A stretch of DNA of 64,000 nt from Symsagittifera roscoffensis (GCF_963678635.1 NC_087065.1:14452019-14516018); one strand, 5' to 3'; shown: positions 32,301 through 44,909, counted from the first letter of the stretch. Translations and numbers: made by a program. The notes: a model not told the origin generated them from the letters alone.

Positions 32301-34421
32301 TCAACAGCTCGTCTAGAACTGTAGTCCCGCTAGACCGCTTAAATTATACTTGAAGTAATTTCAAGTGTATGAAAGCAAAAAGGAAACCTGTAAACATTTC
32401 TTCCTTAGATTTGCCACTAATGTTTTCTTTAAAATGGAGTTATCAGAAATATCAGTTCACTTGCAAAAGTTAGAAACTACCTTTAAAATGGTGCTAGGGA
32501 TTTCAACATACCGGTTTTTTAGCCGACCAATCTTTTAGCGGACTCAGAATAGTTATAAAGTCAGAAAGCTAACTTCAAACGCGGCATTGTCGATTAGCGA
32601 CCGTTTGCTCTGCTGCGCCTCAATTCAAGACAAGTGTTATTGTGCGCGAAATCATAGTTTTGCCGCTAATTTAGACTGTTGTGTTTTTGAAGTTCATAGT
32701 TTCATTGAAAAATTGTGAGATAATTGTCTTAATTGGGGAAGCTTGATCCCTGACTGAGCGTCATTTTGAGTCTGATAGTCAATCGTGTGTCATTTTATTA
32801 CGCTGGTCTGCTGAAAGACTCAATTTTCATTTTTTTATGGTTAAAGATCGGCCTCCCTTTAAAAAATTTGTTTTTCTGACATTTATATGGGACCAGTGGT
32901 AGTTTTATGCGAACATACCTCTAAACGACATTGTTAGTGGGACCATACTTCTAAACGAGTACCCAAGGGAGTTAAGTGTTTAAAATTTGTTTCTGACTAC
33001 TCGCAAAAGATTCCGGCACAAAGCAAAATTTCTATTTTTAAAGGCTTATTTTGCCTTTTCTTTTTTCCTTTGTTTACTTTTTGCCGTTTTCTCGCTTGTC
33101 TGCGAATTGCCTGTCTTTAGGCTGTAATGGTGACCCTGAGTAGTCGTAAGAATAAACAATCTATTTCAAAGTTGAAAGAAAAACTCATGGAAAAATCAAA
33201 CACCCTGAAATTTACAACTATTGTATAGATTATTGTTTACTCCTAGCTTTTCGGGAAGTCGTATAATCCTACATCGTTATAGGTCTTCATAAGCTTCGAG
33301 GTTCAAGTACTACTCGTGTTAGTGGTTTGACTTTTGATGTCTTTTGCAGTTTACTTCCTATTAATTTGCTAAAGGGGAAGGCAAGGTACCTTCTTCATTG
33401 ATAAAAAGCAAATTGCACAAAAAACGTGAATGATTTTAATTGTAACTGAATGTAACTGAAAAATACCGAAAAAAGCATGGTTTTTTTGGGATATATAACT
33501 TTATTGACACTTCCAAACTTTATTTATGTATGATATCATATGCCGTAGGCGTGTAAAAAACACTGTTTTTTGTAGGCTCGGTAGATTCAGCAAGTCAGTC
33601 GATCTTGCAAAACAAGTCTGTGGTCGATGTCACGGCAAATTTCAATTAGTGAGAGGGGAGGAAGTGAACAAATGGACTGAATTGGAAAGAGTCGAGCAAT
33701 TGGGAAATGTTGGTGTTCAAGAGCAGAAACAGAAGACTCCGAGGACTCCCAATGTCTATGCGCAGTTTATTAAAGACAACTGGACTACTGTCCAAGCCAA
33801 GAATCCAGGCATGTATGATAAGATCACCATTGTTTAGATCGCAAATTTAGATCGTCGCTTCTCATTCTGAATGATATCATAGACTTGTATGACAAGAGTT
33901 GTATTAGCAGGCTTGTTTTGTATTAGCAATTTAATTATGTACCTGAAATAAATATCAGATATGATCAAACAGTGTGACCAAGTCGGTCCCCTTGTACCCT
34001 TTTTGGTACCCTCTGCGTTCAGTTGTTCCCTTTTTCAATTCTGACACGGGATTAAAAATTTTCAAAGCTGGGTAGATCAAATCTGGGACATGATCAACTG
34101 GGTTCATCATGGGAGGTATCGTATCATATTGAATTTTTGATTTGTTTTCCAAAAAGTTTGGTTTGACTAAAATGTGCTATCGAAATCTAATCATTTTTTG
34201 ATGTATTTAAGCCAAAATTAAATGTTAACAGACACTGTACAAAATTACCGCGTCTGATTTTTTCATAAATTATCTTTTACCCCCTTTTCTCTAAGAACCC
34301 TTTATATCGGAGGTTGAAATGTTTAGGAATGCCGTTTGCGGAAGTTCGAAGAGAGATCAACAAGTTGTACCATCAGAAGAATCTAAAGAAATCTGGCAAT
34401 CACGAGGTTCAGATTGATTGA
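26346..34421 (+). CDS. GCNA: GCNA/ACRC-type SprT protease, seven coding exons
   Basis: Exons: 26346-26943, 27132-27189, 27257-27626, 30222-30396, 32016-32223, 33576-33808 and 34327-34421. Phases agree throughout and give 578 residues. Residues 1 to about 260 are acidic, Ser-rich and disordered. The SprT metalloprotease domain (about 300-470) has HEMCH with zinc ligands H409 and H413, catalytic E410, and H427 in GHG. A zinc ribbon uses C464, C467, C485 and C488. A C-terminal HMG-box-like segment spans about 525-567 (TPNVYAQF, then EVRREINKLY). This order matches germ cell nuclear acidic proteins, which process DNA-protein crosslinks and protect germline genome integrity in the nucleus. Intron 6 would be GC-AG. 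Splice sites are inferred from consensus and protein homology, without transcripts. Confidence 0.88.
26944..27256 (+). other. GCNA introns 1 and 2 flanking a 58-bp exon
   Basis: Intron 1 is 26944-27131 (GTAAGT...TTTTTCAG). Intron 2 is 27190-27256 (GTTAGT...TTTGCTTAG), only 67 bp. The small exon 27132-27189 encodes the conserved FIRVKTPKGK-type peptide. Confidence 0.8.
27627..30221 (+). other. GCNA intron 3, 2.6 kb
   Basis: It runs from GTTTGT after an ATG codon to TTATGTTCCAG. AT-rich, with no gene recognised. It contains one copy of a diverged repeat of about 300 bp (29237-29600) that recurs twice in intron 4. Confidence 0.8.
29237..29600 (+). repeat. Dispersed intronic repeat, copy 1
   Basis: It shares a 3' half with 30655-30890 and 31085-31520. 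Landmarks are TTTCGAAAGTGGAATTTAA, a CAGATTTTC(C)AGC(A/G)GAATA block, TTGATCCA(G)TTTT and a GAAATTCGAAA element followed by TTTACTTG(C/G)GTTCAT. No terminal inverted repeats or ORF were seen. Probably a non-autonomous element. Confidence 0.6.
30655..30890 (+). repeat. Dispersed intronic repeat, copy 2
   Basis: The shortest and most diverged copy. It keeps TTTCGAAAGCAGATTTTG, the CAGATTTGCCAGCGAAATA block and TGATCCAGTTTTCCCCA. Confidence 0.55.
31085..31520 (+). repeat. Dispersed intronic repeat, copy 3
   Basis: The longest copy: TTTCGAAAATGGATTTTAA, CAGATTTTCCAGCGGAATA, TTGATCCAGTTTTCCCACA, then GAAATTCGAAAATTTAG and TTTACTTGGGTTCATTGAC. It is similar to copy 1 over its full length. Confidence 0.6.
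32224..33575 (+). other. GCNA intron 5, 1.35 kb
   Basis: GTTAGT to TTTTTTGTAG. AT-rich. No gene or known repeat is recognised. Confidence 0.75.
33809..34326 (+). other. GCNA intron 6, predicted GC-AG intron with internal poly(A) signal
   Basis: The reading frame and the HMG-box continuation require a join from CCAG at 33805-33808 to GAATGCC at 34327, which makes the donor GCATGT. If it is not spliced, translation reads on to a stop at 33835-33837, and an AATAAA at 33947-33952 could end a shorter transcript lacking the second half of the HMG box. Confidence 0.6.
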
Positions 34422-36128
34422 ATTTAAACTGTTTCGCGTGAACGTTTGACTGTGTTTGATTTTGTTGTTTTGAATCTATTGTTTTAGCTAGGCTCACTTG
34501 ATACATTCTAATCAATTGAATTGTGGTTTTATTTTTGTCTGTTTTTTCCTTATGTCCTAGCCTGATAAGGTTGATGTAAACAAGATGTTCCACTGTTAGG
34601 ACTTTTCTCGAGAAGAGGGTTTGAACTAAACGGGGTAGGGTGTGTTTGTTTTCGGATGGTTTTTGACTCGTCAAAGAACCCGTAGGGGTCAGATTCTGTT
34701 CCTAGGAATTTTTTTCAAGGCTTTTTGTTTAATTAAGTTTTTTGAGCTCCTCAGCATTTTGTTTTAGGTCATTACACTTACGATCAGCGTAGTGTATTAG
34801 TACGAACCTGCTTTTTTTCCTAACCTAACTCGCAAATAAAAGTGTTCATTGAAAATGTTCACTTATTCGGTGGTACTTTTACTATAATCAATCTGTAGCA
34901 GTGGAAATTTCATAGCATCTATTCTCTGCTTTATTTGTGGCTAGTTTTGATGGCTAGTTTTATTTGTGATTAAAATGCATGTTCTGATTACCGGAAACTT
35001 AAAAAGCAGCACTCATTTTTTAAAAATTTTTTGTCATCAGTTGTAAAGTACATATGAATCGCGTTTTGAACTGGGTTTATATAAAGACAATAAGAGCCGG
35101 TTATCGCTGCAAACTCAAATCGAGAGTTAAAAATAGCCCTAAAATTTTGGCTCAGGGGTCTTTGACATATTGATGAGTGTTTGGGATTAATGCGGCTGCT
35201 TTCCTATTTTGAGGATAGTGAGGCTGAATCATTTTGGTTTGTTCATACGGACCACCGTTTAAGTATATCAGCATGTTTTGATAACCAAAAACTTAAAAAG
35301 CAGCATCAATCAAATAACTGTATCACAAAAATTTGACCTGAGTTATGTCATTTCGTTTTACAATGAATTGATATTTGAAATGCAATTGTATAACATGCAA
35401 AAAACTTGCATACAATTTTTAAAATTATATCATTCTAAAACAACCATTAGTTTTCTAAAAATGCATTGAGTGAATTTTGAATAACTAAGAAATATTGGTC
35501 GAATTTTTAACATACAGATTTGATTTACTAAATTTTCCAAAACACTGTATTGGCAGAATTCATAACTTTTACAATAAATTTAGAATTGATTTGGCCGAAA
35601 GAGGGTGTCGTACAAAAATAGCAAAAGCCAGCACTCTGGGTAGTTAGGGGATCAAATCACCGAGGCGCGGCTTCCTCCACGCCTCCGTTATTTTAAAAAC
35701 AGTCTTCCCTCGATTAGTTCTCTACCCCAAGCGTTAAGCAAGTTGTGACCGGTGTCAAATTATGGATCAACTTTGAGCTCAAGGCATTGATGTTTTTGGG
35801 AGGTTGCGAGCTTAACAACCGAAGTTTGGTTTAAAAAAAACAAACCAAAAATAGCTTTCCTGCAAGTTTCGGAACTACAGTTGTTATGAGGCATAAATGA
35901 CTTGAATGGTTGTAATCAAAATAGCATTATAGCTCATTCTGAATTTGAGTTAAGGCTTAAATTTTGACGATGGAGGATTACTTTGTAGACTTCGTGCCAG
36001 CAGCAATTCATAATAATCACCATTCCATGTTTGTGTCGGCGCCCAATTTTCCCATGTATTGAAATAAGGAAGCAATTGAATGCTTTAAAACTCGAAAAAG
36101 TTATCGGATTACGTGTACTTATTTAAGG
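34422..36128. other. GCNA 3' flank and AT-rich intergenic DNA
   Basis: An AATAAA at 34835-34840 may be the distal poly(A) signal. Two related segments at about 34977 and 35272 share CATGTT(C/T)TGAT(T/A)ACC and ACTTAAAAAGCAGCA. No further gene is recognised. Confidence 0.5.
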
Positions 36129-36421
36129 CAGGGGCGGATTTGGGGGGGGGGGGGGCGTACGTTCCCTACCCTCAGGGATTCGACCCCCTGCCGACCCAAA
36201 GGGTCCCCCCTTTGGTACTTTTTAACGCCTTTTTTGGCCTATTTTTTCAAAAATTTGCCTGTGGCGCACAAATTCTGGCCAAAATAGGAATAAAACAGTG
36301 CTTTAAGAGAACTCGAAAAATCAATTTGGTCGACCTAAAAAACAAAAAAAAATTTCGACAAAATTTTCGAAGTTTTTTTGGAAATCCGCCCCCCCTCGAG
36401 AAAATCATAGATCCGCCCCTG
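36129..36421. mobile_element. hAT-like MITE, 293 bp
   Basis: It has perfect 11-bp terminal inverted repeats (CAGGGGCGGAT at 36129-36139 and ATCCGCCCCTG at 36411-36421). The flanking 8-bp direct repeats are ATTTAAGG (36121-36128) and ATCTAAGG (36422-36429), matching at 7 of 8. The 8-bp duplication and CAGGG ends are typical of hAT elements. There is a long G run just inside the left end and no transposase. Confidence 0.85.
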
Positions 36422-36429
36422 ATCTAAGG

Positions 36430-38705
36430 CATACAGTTTTTTCTATAATGATAAAGGGAGCATACGTTTTTGTACTGTGACAAGAAAGGCAAAAAGATTG
36501 AATTGTTTACAGTTTTGTCTAAAAATCTGTAAAAAGCAGCACTCAATTTTTTTTGCTTTTCTCATCAGATGTTTAATATGTTTAATTTTGTGCCCTTTTT
36601 TGAATCTGTAAAAGCTACCAAAAATATAGGTAAAAAATGGAATGGCTTCATTTTTATTTTCTTATTGCTTTTATGGTACAATAATATTAATTGACAACAA
36701 AATTAAGTGTTGTTGTTTTTGCACGTAATACTGTTCGTTTATTTAGTGTTTTTTGTTAAAAGAAATTTTTACTAGGAATAATAAAAGTTTTTAAAGCATT
36801 CATAATCAAAAATCTTAAATACGTCTAACACAGTGCATTTTCACGCTAATAATTTTTTTCGCAAGTGTGTTTTTTAATCCCTTTTGTCTATTTTTGTGGA
36901 ATGTAATAATGTTTACAGGACAGTTAAGTCAGATAACTGTAAATTTACCCAGAAAACTGTAACAGATAACCAAGCTCAAATCGTTTTTTGACAGAAAAAA
37001 ATAGTAAAACTTGTAGAGTAACCTCTTTATTATCGGCGAGCTAGCCTATATCAGACAAAAAACTAAAACAATATCTGTATCAGACTTTTAATCGTAATTT
37101 TCAATATCCGAAGTTTTCTCTGACAGACTTTTCGAAATTTGAACGGTCGTTTTTGCTGTAAAACTAAACTACATGAAAAAATTGATTAGACAACATGTCA
37201 AATTTCAAGCAAAGTGGAAGTAATTTGACATGTTGAAAAAACATGACCTACAAACATGATTTCGACGAAAATATATCTGAAAAGGCGTTGAAAACTGTAA
37301 AAACTTATGTGTTTCGAGCTCAAGCCGCCATATGAAGTTATTCAAAATCACTAGAAAAAGAAAAGGAAAAAAATGTTTTGATCAAATTAGTTCAATTAGT
37401 CGAACTTGCTAAAACATAATTTAGTACCATTACTGCTAGATGAGTAATAATAAAAAAACTCATACATCGTTATCAAAAATTGACACAGCATAGTTTCGTT
37501 AAATTCAAAATCTACTAGAAATGCCGTAATTACTCATTCTCGGATCAAACTCAAAACAATTTTTACAACAGTTTGATATCAATTCTTGTGAACGTTGAAA
37601 TGGATCTTTCATATCGTTTAAACGCATTTGAACGTACATAATCTTCTTTTGTACAAAATTATGTACAAAACCTAAAGCTTATGCTAAGTTGCCCCACTGA
37701 CTCATCTACTGAAGTTAAAATTGGTTGCAGATAAAGTTTTAAAAGAACTGTTTTCTCGTGGTAGACTTTTTTTGGAACTTGCGCAGCGTACATTTGATTG
37801 GCTCTATTTTGAGAACTATGTTCCAAAAGTTGGTAATTATTTGTGATATAACTCTTTTTGATATGAAAATTCCATTTTTTGCTTTCGTTTGTAAAAAACT
37901 GTGTCGGAACATTTCCATGATGGCATGAACATAAATATTACATTGCCTTGATGGCTGATTTCGTATTTTTGACTGACATTCAAAAACAAGCACTTCTCTT
38001 GTTTCTTTTCAGTTAAACGTGCTTAAAAAAGTTTTCAACTAAATATCTTGAAAAAACTTTCTAAACCTATGAAACAAGCTTGATGGATACCAACTGAAAA
38101 GGAATTACATTAAAAATAGCAATACTAAATGTTTCTCATCGAACTGGCTGGTTTTTTCTAAAAACTTTACAACTTAACAAGTAACTCTAGTTATTTTTGT
38201 ATTACTGTGTTGAATTCAATAAACCGGATTTGAAAATAGAAAAATTGAATACGCTGATTCAAATTTAGTAGATAAAAAACCACAACACGAAAAATCTTGC
38301 CGGAGTTAAGTTATGACCCCAGGTTTGGCCTAAATTAAGGTAAAATCTCGCTCTTTTTATCAGATCAAAAACTAAGCTGAAGGCACCCAATCGATGTCGA
38401 GGTTTTCATACCAAAATGAAACCGGTCAGTTGATGTTGAAAAGTCAAACTAAAGTCCAGCACAGTCAAAGCGGGTCGAGCACATTCAAAAATAGGACGAG
38501 CACAGTAGAAACATGAATCGATCTTAGTCGAAACATCTTGTGGATTGGGTTGAGAGAGTTGCTCGTTGATTGAATTGTAATTGTTTCAAACAAAGTAATA
38601 TCTCTTTACAGACCCAATTTTGTTACTTGTCTTTTTTTGCAATAAATCAAAAATTATTTCAGAAAACGATCTAGTTCATAATGGTTTGTTGATTAAATGG
38701 CAGAA
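36430..38705. other. AT-rich intergenic DNA before the histone array
   Basis: I see no gene. A third GTAAAAAGCAGCACTCA segment lies at about 36529-36545. Around 38456-38512 short imperfect repeats of the type CGAGCACA/GTCCAGCACA occur. Array homology starts abruptly near 38709 with the H2B promoter element. Confidence 0.5.
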
Positions 38706-39928
<1,223 letters not shown>

Positions 39929-40118
39929 GCTCAAGGTGTACTCCACACCAACCAAACCGGCCTTTTTAAAGGCCACCCAACTATAAGTTCTATAATTCTT
40001 CACATTGAGCCTCGCTCAAGCGGGCTTCGACCAGAGGAAGCTTGAGCTGGTCTAGGTTGAGCTCTGCTTCCCCCTCATTGGGGTAACGCAGCTGGAAAAA
40101 GAGCTCGAGCTAGCTGTT

Positions 40119-40505
40119 CAATTGCTCCCGTACGTAGCCTAACTTTTTTGAGCTTCGAGCTCGCAGAGCTCGGCAAGCTACCTCATAGAGCTCAGGCAAG
40201 CTTGTATAAGCTTGATTTAAATCACAGAGCTCGAATAAGCTCTGTCGACTGACCAGTTTAAGCTAGTACACCTTGTGTGAGCTCAAAATTTTTTCAATTG
40301 CTCCCGTACGTAGCCTAACTATTTTCAACTTAGAGCTCTCAGAGCTCGGCAAGCTATCTCACAGACCTCGAGCGAGCTTCTACGAGCTTGATTTAAATCA
40401 CATAGCTCTGATAAGCTCTGTGGACTGACCAGTTTGAGGTAGAAGGTCTTGTGGGAGCTCAAAAAAAAAATTTCAATTGCTCCTTTACGTGCCTAACTTT
40501 TTTAA
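40119..40505 (+). repeat. Tandem spacer repeat between H3 and H4
   Basis: Two full copies (40119-40294 and 40295-40473, 176 and 179 bp) and a short third start (from 40474) each begin CAATTGCTCC(C/T)...TACGT...CCTAACT and contain AGAGCTCGGCAAGCTA, GCTTGATTTAAATCAC and ACTGACCAGTTT. The same opening block also lies just upstream of H3 (42994-43028). It recurs in every complete unit at the same offset. Confidence 0.9.
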
Positions 40506-40516
40506 ATACTTATTAT

Positions 40517-40561
40517 CTGCTCTCTCATTGGCTGTTGGTATGAGGGCCAATCAGAGAGCAG
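40517..40561 (+). promoter_or_regulatory. H4 promoter: inverted pair of CCAAT boxes
   Basis: A 17-bp arm (40517-40533) and its inverted partner (40545-40561) match at 15 of 17 positions and each hold a CCAAT box, one per strand, about 100-140 bp upstream of the H4 start. There is no TATA box nearby. The arrangement is repeated in every unit. Confidence 0.75.
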
Positions 40562-40592
40562 AGAAGTCGGTCGAAAATTGATAGGTACCTAG

Positions 40593-40970
<378 letters not shown>

Positions 40971-41013
40971 GAAGCTTCTTAGCCAGCTGCTCTCCTAGCT
41001 GCAGCACCAAACC

Positions 41014-41029
41014 GGCCTTTTTAAAGGCC
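41014..41029 (+). terminator. Histone 3' stem-loop (H4, unit 1)
   Basis: GGCCTTTTTAAAGGCC: a 6-bp stem and 4-nt loop 44 nt after the stop codon, flanked by CACCAAACC and ACCAA. It binds stem-loop binding protein and directs 3' cleavage without polyadenylation. A conserved AGTTCT follows 12 nt downstream. Confidence 0.93.
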
Positions 41030-41156
41030 ACCAACTATCTCAGTTCTTAAGTCAAGCTCTACTAGAGCTCTAACGAGCTCTGCTAGAGCTCTAACAAGCT
41101 CAGCTAGTTAGTGTAGAGTTTTCAGCGTATCTAAATTAACTTAAAATGCTAGCTCG

Positions 41157-41172
41157 ATTCTGATTGGCTCTC
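41157..41172 (-). promoter_or_regulatory. H2A promoter CCAAT element
   Basis: A 16-bp element, GAGAGCCAATCAGAAT on the - strand, about 100 bp upstream of the H2A start. The identical 16-mer is on the + strand upstream of H2B (41884-41899). Confidence 0.75.
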
Positions 41173-41273
41173 CCATCTTGGTGGCCGATTTGAACTTACT
41201 ACCCTAAGACAGGGAGCCAAATTGCGGGTAAAGTCAATCGTCAATCTACAGCTTCTACCACAACTACAACACG

Positions 41274-41675
41274 ATGTCAGGCAAAGGAGGAAAATCGAAG
41301 AGCGGCAAAGTTGGAGCCAAGGCCAAGACCCGATCAAGCCGAGCTGGACTGCAGTTCCCTGTTGGAAGAATCCACCGATTCATCCGCAAGGGCAACTACG
41401 CTGAGCGAGTTGGTGCTGGAGCTCCAGTCTACCTTGCTGCTGTGCTCGAGTACTTGACTGCTGAGATCCTTGAGCTGGCTGGCAACGCTGCTAAAGACAA
41501 CAAGAAGTCCAGGATCATCCCCAGACACTTGCAGTTGGCCATCAGGAACGACGAAGAGTTGAACAAGCTGCTCCACGGAGTGACCATTGCTCAGGGCGGT
41601 GTGCTGCCAAACATCCAGGCTGTGCTCCTACCCAAGAAGCAGTCTTCGTCTCAGCCCAAGTCTGACAAGAAGTAA
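41274..41675 (+). CDS. H2A: Histone H2A, unit 1
   Basis: 133 residues. The core is conventional ([12 protein letters not shown], acidic-patch NDEELNKLL), with H in LLHGV where animals usually have G, S or a basic residue. The N-terminus has an SKSGKVG insertion, and the C-terminus is a Ser/Lys-rich [10 protein letters not shown]. There is no C-terminal SQ[E/D]-hydrophobic H2A.X motif. It forms the H2A-H2B dimer. Stem-loop at 41726-41741. Confidence 0.97.
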   Translation: MSGKGGKSKSGKVGAKAKTRSSRAGLQFPVGRIHRFIRKGNYAERVGAGAPVYLAAVLEYLTAEILELAGNAAKDNKKSRIIPRHLQLAIRNDEELNKLLHGVTIAQGGVLPNIQAVLLPKKQSSSQPKSDKK

Positions 41676-41725
41676 AGAGCTTCTACCTCAACCAGTTGCT
41701 AGCTTTCAAGCTTCAACACCAAACC

Positions 41726-41741
41726 GGCCTTTTTAAAGGCC
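41726..41741 (+). terminator. Histone 3' stem-loop (H2A, unit 1)
   Basis: The same 16-nt hairpin as in H4, 51 nt after the stop, followed 11 nt later by AGTTCT. Confidence 0.93.
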
Positions 41742-41883
41742 ACCAAACTTAAAGTTCTATCTTTTTATCCTGCCTAGCAGGCATAGCTACGCTACTCAGA
41801 GCAAACCATGGGGGCCTAACACAACTAGCTAGCCTCGAGCTCGACTGGCAGTCCAAAATTGAAGCTTAATTTAGCTTTCAGCT

Positions 41884-41899
41884 GAGAGCCAATCAGAAT
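41884..41899 (+). promoter_or_regulatory. H2B promoter CCAAT element
   Basis: GAGAGCCAATCAGAAT, 99 bp before the H2B start, identical in inverse orientation to the H2A element. It is also kept in the divergent edge copy at 38713-38728. Confidence 0.75.
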
Positions 41900-41997
41900 T
41901 GAGTATTCTTCGAGCTCAATTTGAACACAATTTTTCAAGTTAGGTTGGCATTTTTGCTCGATCCACAACTCAACACCACTACAACTACATCTCTACA

Positions 41998-42366
41998 ATG
42001 GCACCCAAAGTCAGCGGAAAGGCAGTCAAGAAGGCAGGCAAAGCCCAGAAGAAGCCCACTGGAGACAAGAAAAAGAAGAAGAAGAGGCGAGAGACCTACT
42101 CTCTCTACATCTACAAGGTGCTGAAGCAGGTCCACCCTGACACCGGCATCTCCTCCAAGGCTATGTCGATCATGAACAGCTTCGTGAACGACATCTTCGA
42201 GAGAATCGCCGGTGAAGCTTCAAAACTGGCCCACTACAACAAGCGATCAACCATCTCTAGCCGGGAGATCCAAACCGCAGTCAGACTGCTGTTGCCCGGA
42301 GAGCTGGCCAAGCATGCTGTCAGTGAGGGAACCAAGGCCGTCACCAAGTACACCAGCTCCAAGTAG
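41998..42366 (+). CDS. H2B: Histone H2B, unit 1
   Basis: 122 residues, opening [20 protein letters not shown] as in protostome H2B, followed by a long Lys run and a standard histone fold ([20 protein letters not shown]). The AVTKYTSSK end is intact. Partner of H2A in the nucleosome. The start is the ATG in CTACAATGGC. Stem-loop at 42410-42425. Later copies encode the same protein. Confidence 0.97.
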   Translation: MAPKVSGKAVKKAGKAQKKPTGDKKKKKKRRETYSLYIYKVLKQVHPDTGISSKAMSIMNSFVNDIFERIAGEASKLAHYNKRSTISSREIQTAVRLLLPGELAKHAVSEGTKAVTKYTSSK

Positions 42367-42409
42367 ACGACCAGCTTCTGCAACTAGTTGCTCTGAGCAA
42401 CACCAAACC

Positions 42410-42425
42410 GGCCTTTTTAAAGGCC
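42410..42425 (+). terminator. Histone 3' stem-loop (H2B, unit 1)
   Basis: The 16-nt GGCC...GGCC hairpin 43 nt after the stop, followed 12 nt later by AGTTCT. Confidence 0.93.
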
Positions 42426-42850
42426 ACCAAAAAGCATAGTTCTCTTTGTACTCTAGCTAGCAAGCTCAAATTGGCTTGTATGCAATTTCGAGCTCTCAAA
42501 AGCTAGCTTTGAGCATCTAATTTGAGCTACTAAGCTCAACTGAGCTTGTAACTTGCTTAAAATAGCTCCAGATCAATTTAAGAGCTAAAAGACAGCAGAA
42601 TTTTAAGCTTTCACGTCTCAGCCAATCAGATTTGAGCTTCCTTGTGCTCTCTAACTTACAGCTCGAAATAGCTAAGTTTGAGCTTCCAAAGCTAGCTAAC
42701 GAACCCAATTCAGCTAGGATAAGCTCAATTGAGTTTGTAGCTGGCTGACATTAGCTTTGGGTCAATTCTAGAGGCAGAAACACCAAATTTTCAACTTTTC
42801 ACTTCTCAGCCAATCAGATTCGAGCTTAGTTTGAGCTTCCGCTATCACTC
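42426..42850 (+). other. H2B-H3 spacer, AGCT-rich
   Basis: No ORF. It holds two copies of TCTCAGCCAATCAGATT (near 42616 and 42805) and many AGCT/GAGCT words. It carries the variable C/G site at 42537 and lies where some animals carry H1, but no H1-like frame exists. Confidence 0.7.
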
Positions 42851-42859
42851 AGACACGGG

Positions 42860-42910
42860 CCAATCACCTATGCCGCTTTTGGCGGGTAACCTCCAACCCA
42901 AGTATAAATA
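42860..42910 (+). promoter_or_regulatory. CCAAT, E2F-like and TATA block upstream of H3
   Basis: CCAAT at 42860-42864, TTTTGGCGGG (an E2F-type site) at 42877-42886 and TATAAATA at 42903-42910, in promoter order. The block lies 244-294 bp before the H3 ATG, which would give a leader of about 215 nt. A second T/A-rich candidate TATA lies at 43025-43030. The block is conserved in the otherwise diverged edge unit (39689-39739). Confidence 0.7.
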
Positions 42911-43147
42911 GTCGGCACTTCACATACTTTACTATATATATAGTTGAAATTGCTCCTTAATATATATAAGTAACGACTCACCAGAGCTCTCCTTCTATTG
43001 CTCTTTTACGTGCCTAACTATTTTTTTATACATCGAGCGCTCTCAAGGCTTCTGGAGATCTGAATCTCTAGGTTACCTCACGGATTTTCACAAAATTCAA
43101 CACCCAAAATCTACTTCTACATCTACAACTCAGCTACACTCAACTGA

Positions 43148-43564
<417 letters not shown>

Positions 43565-43594
43565 GCTCAAGGTGTACTCCACACCAATCAAACC

Positions 43595-43610
43595 GGCCTT
43601 TTTAAAGGCC
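43595..43610 (+). terminator. Histone 3' stem-loop (H3, unit 2)
   Basis: The 16-nt hairpin 30 nt after the H3 stop, followed 11 nt later by AGTTCT. Confidence 0.93.
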
Positions 43611-44228
43611 ACCCAACTATAAGTTCTATAATTCTTCACATTGAGCCTCGCTCAAGCGAGCTTCGACCAGAGGAAGCTTGAGCTGGTCTAGGTTGAGCTC
43701 TGCTTCCCCCTCATTGGGGTGACGCAGCTGGAAAAAGAGCTCGAGCTAGCTGTTCAATTGCTCCCGTACGTAGCCTAACTTTTTTGAGCTTCGAGCTCGC
43801 AGAGCTCGGCAAGCTACCTCATAGAGCTCAGGCAAGCTTGTATAAGCTTGATTTAAATCACAGAGCTCGAATAAGCTCTGTCGACTGACCAGTTTAAGCT
43901 AGTACACCTTGTGTGAGCTCAAAATTTTTTCAATTGCTCCCGTACGTAGCCTAACTATTTTCAACTTAGAGCTCTCAGAGCTCGGCAAGCTATCTCACAG
44001 ACCTCGAGCGAGCTTCTACGAGCTTGATTTAAATCACATAGCTCTGATAAGCTCTGTGGACTGACCAGTTTGAGGTAGAAGGTCTTGTGGGAGCTCAAAA
44101 AAAAAATTTCAATTGCTCCTTTACGTGCCTAACTTTTTTAAATACTTATTATCTGCTCTCTCATTGGCTGTTGGTATGAGGGCCAATCAGAGAGCAGAGA
44201 AGTCGGTCGAAAATTGATAGGTACCTAG

Positions 44229-44606
<378 letters not shown>

Positions 44607-44909
44607 GAAGCTTCTTAGCCAGCTGCTCTCCTAGCTGCAGCACCAAACCGGCCTTTTTAAAGGCCACCAACTATCTCAGTTCTTAAGTCAAGCTCTACTA
44701 GAGCTCTAACGAGCTCTGCTAGAGCTCTAACAAGCTCAGCTAGTTAGTGTAGAGTTTTCAGCGTATCTAAATTAACTTAAAATGCTAGCTCGATTCTGAT
44801 TGGCTCTCCCATCTTGGTGGCCGATTTGAACTTACTACCCTAAGACAGGGAGCCAAATTGCGGGTAAAGTCAATCGTCAATCTACAGCTTCTACCACAAC
44901 TACAACACG

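Noticed and set aside
35630-35760. Possible small RNA gene near the GC-rich CGAGGCGCGGC segment
   Set aside because: I could not fold a tRNA or recognise promoter boxes; nothing more than a local GC-rich stretch.
41590-41675. H2A C-terminal SQ as an H2A.X signature
   Set aside because: The SQ is followed by PKSDKK and is not the terminal SQ(E/D)-hydrophobic motif.
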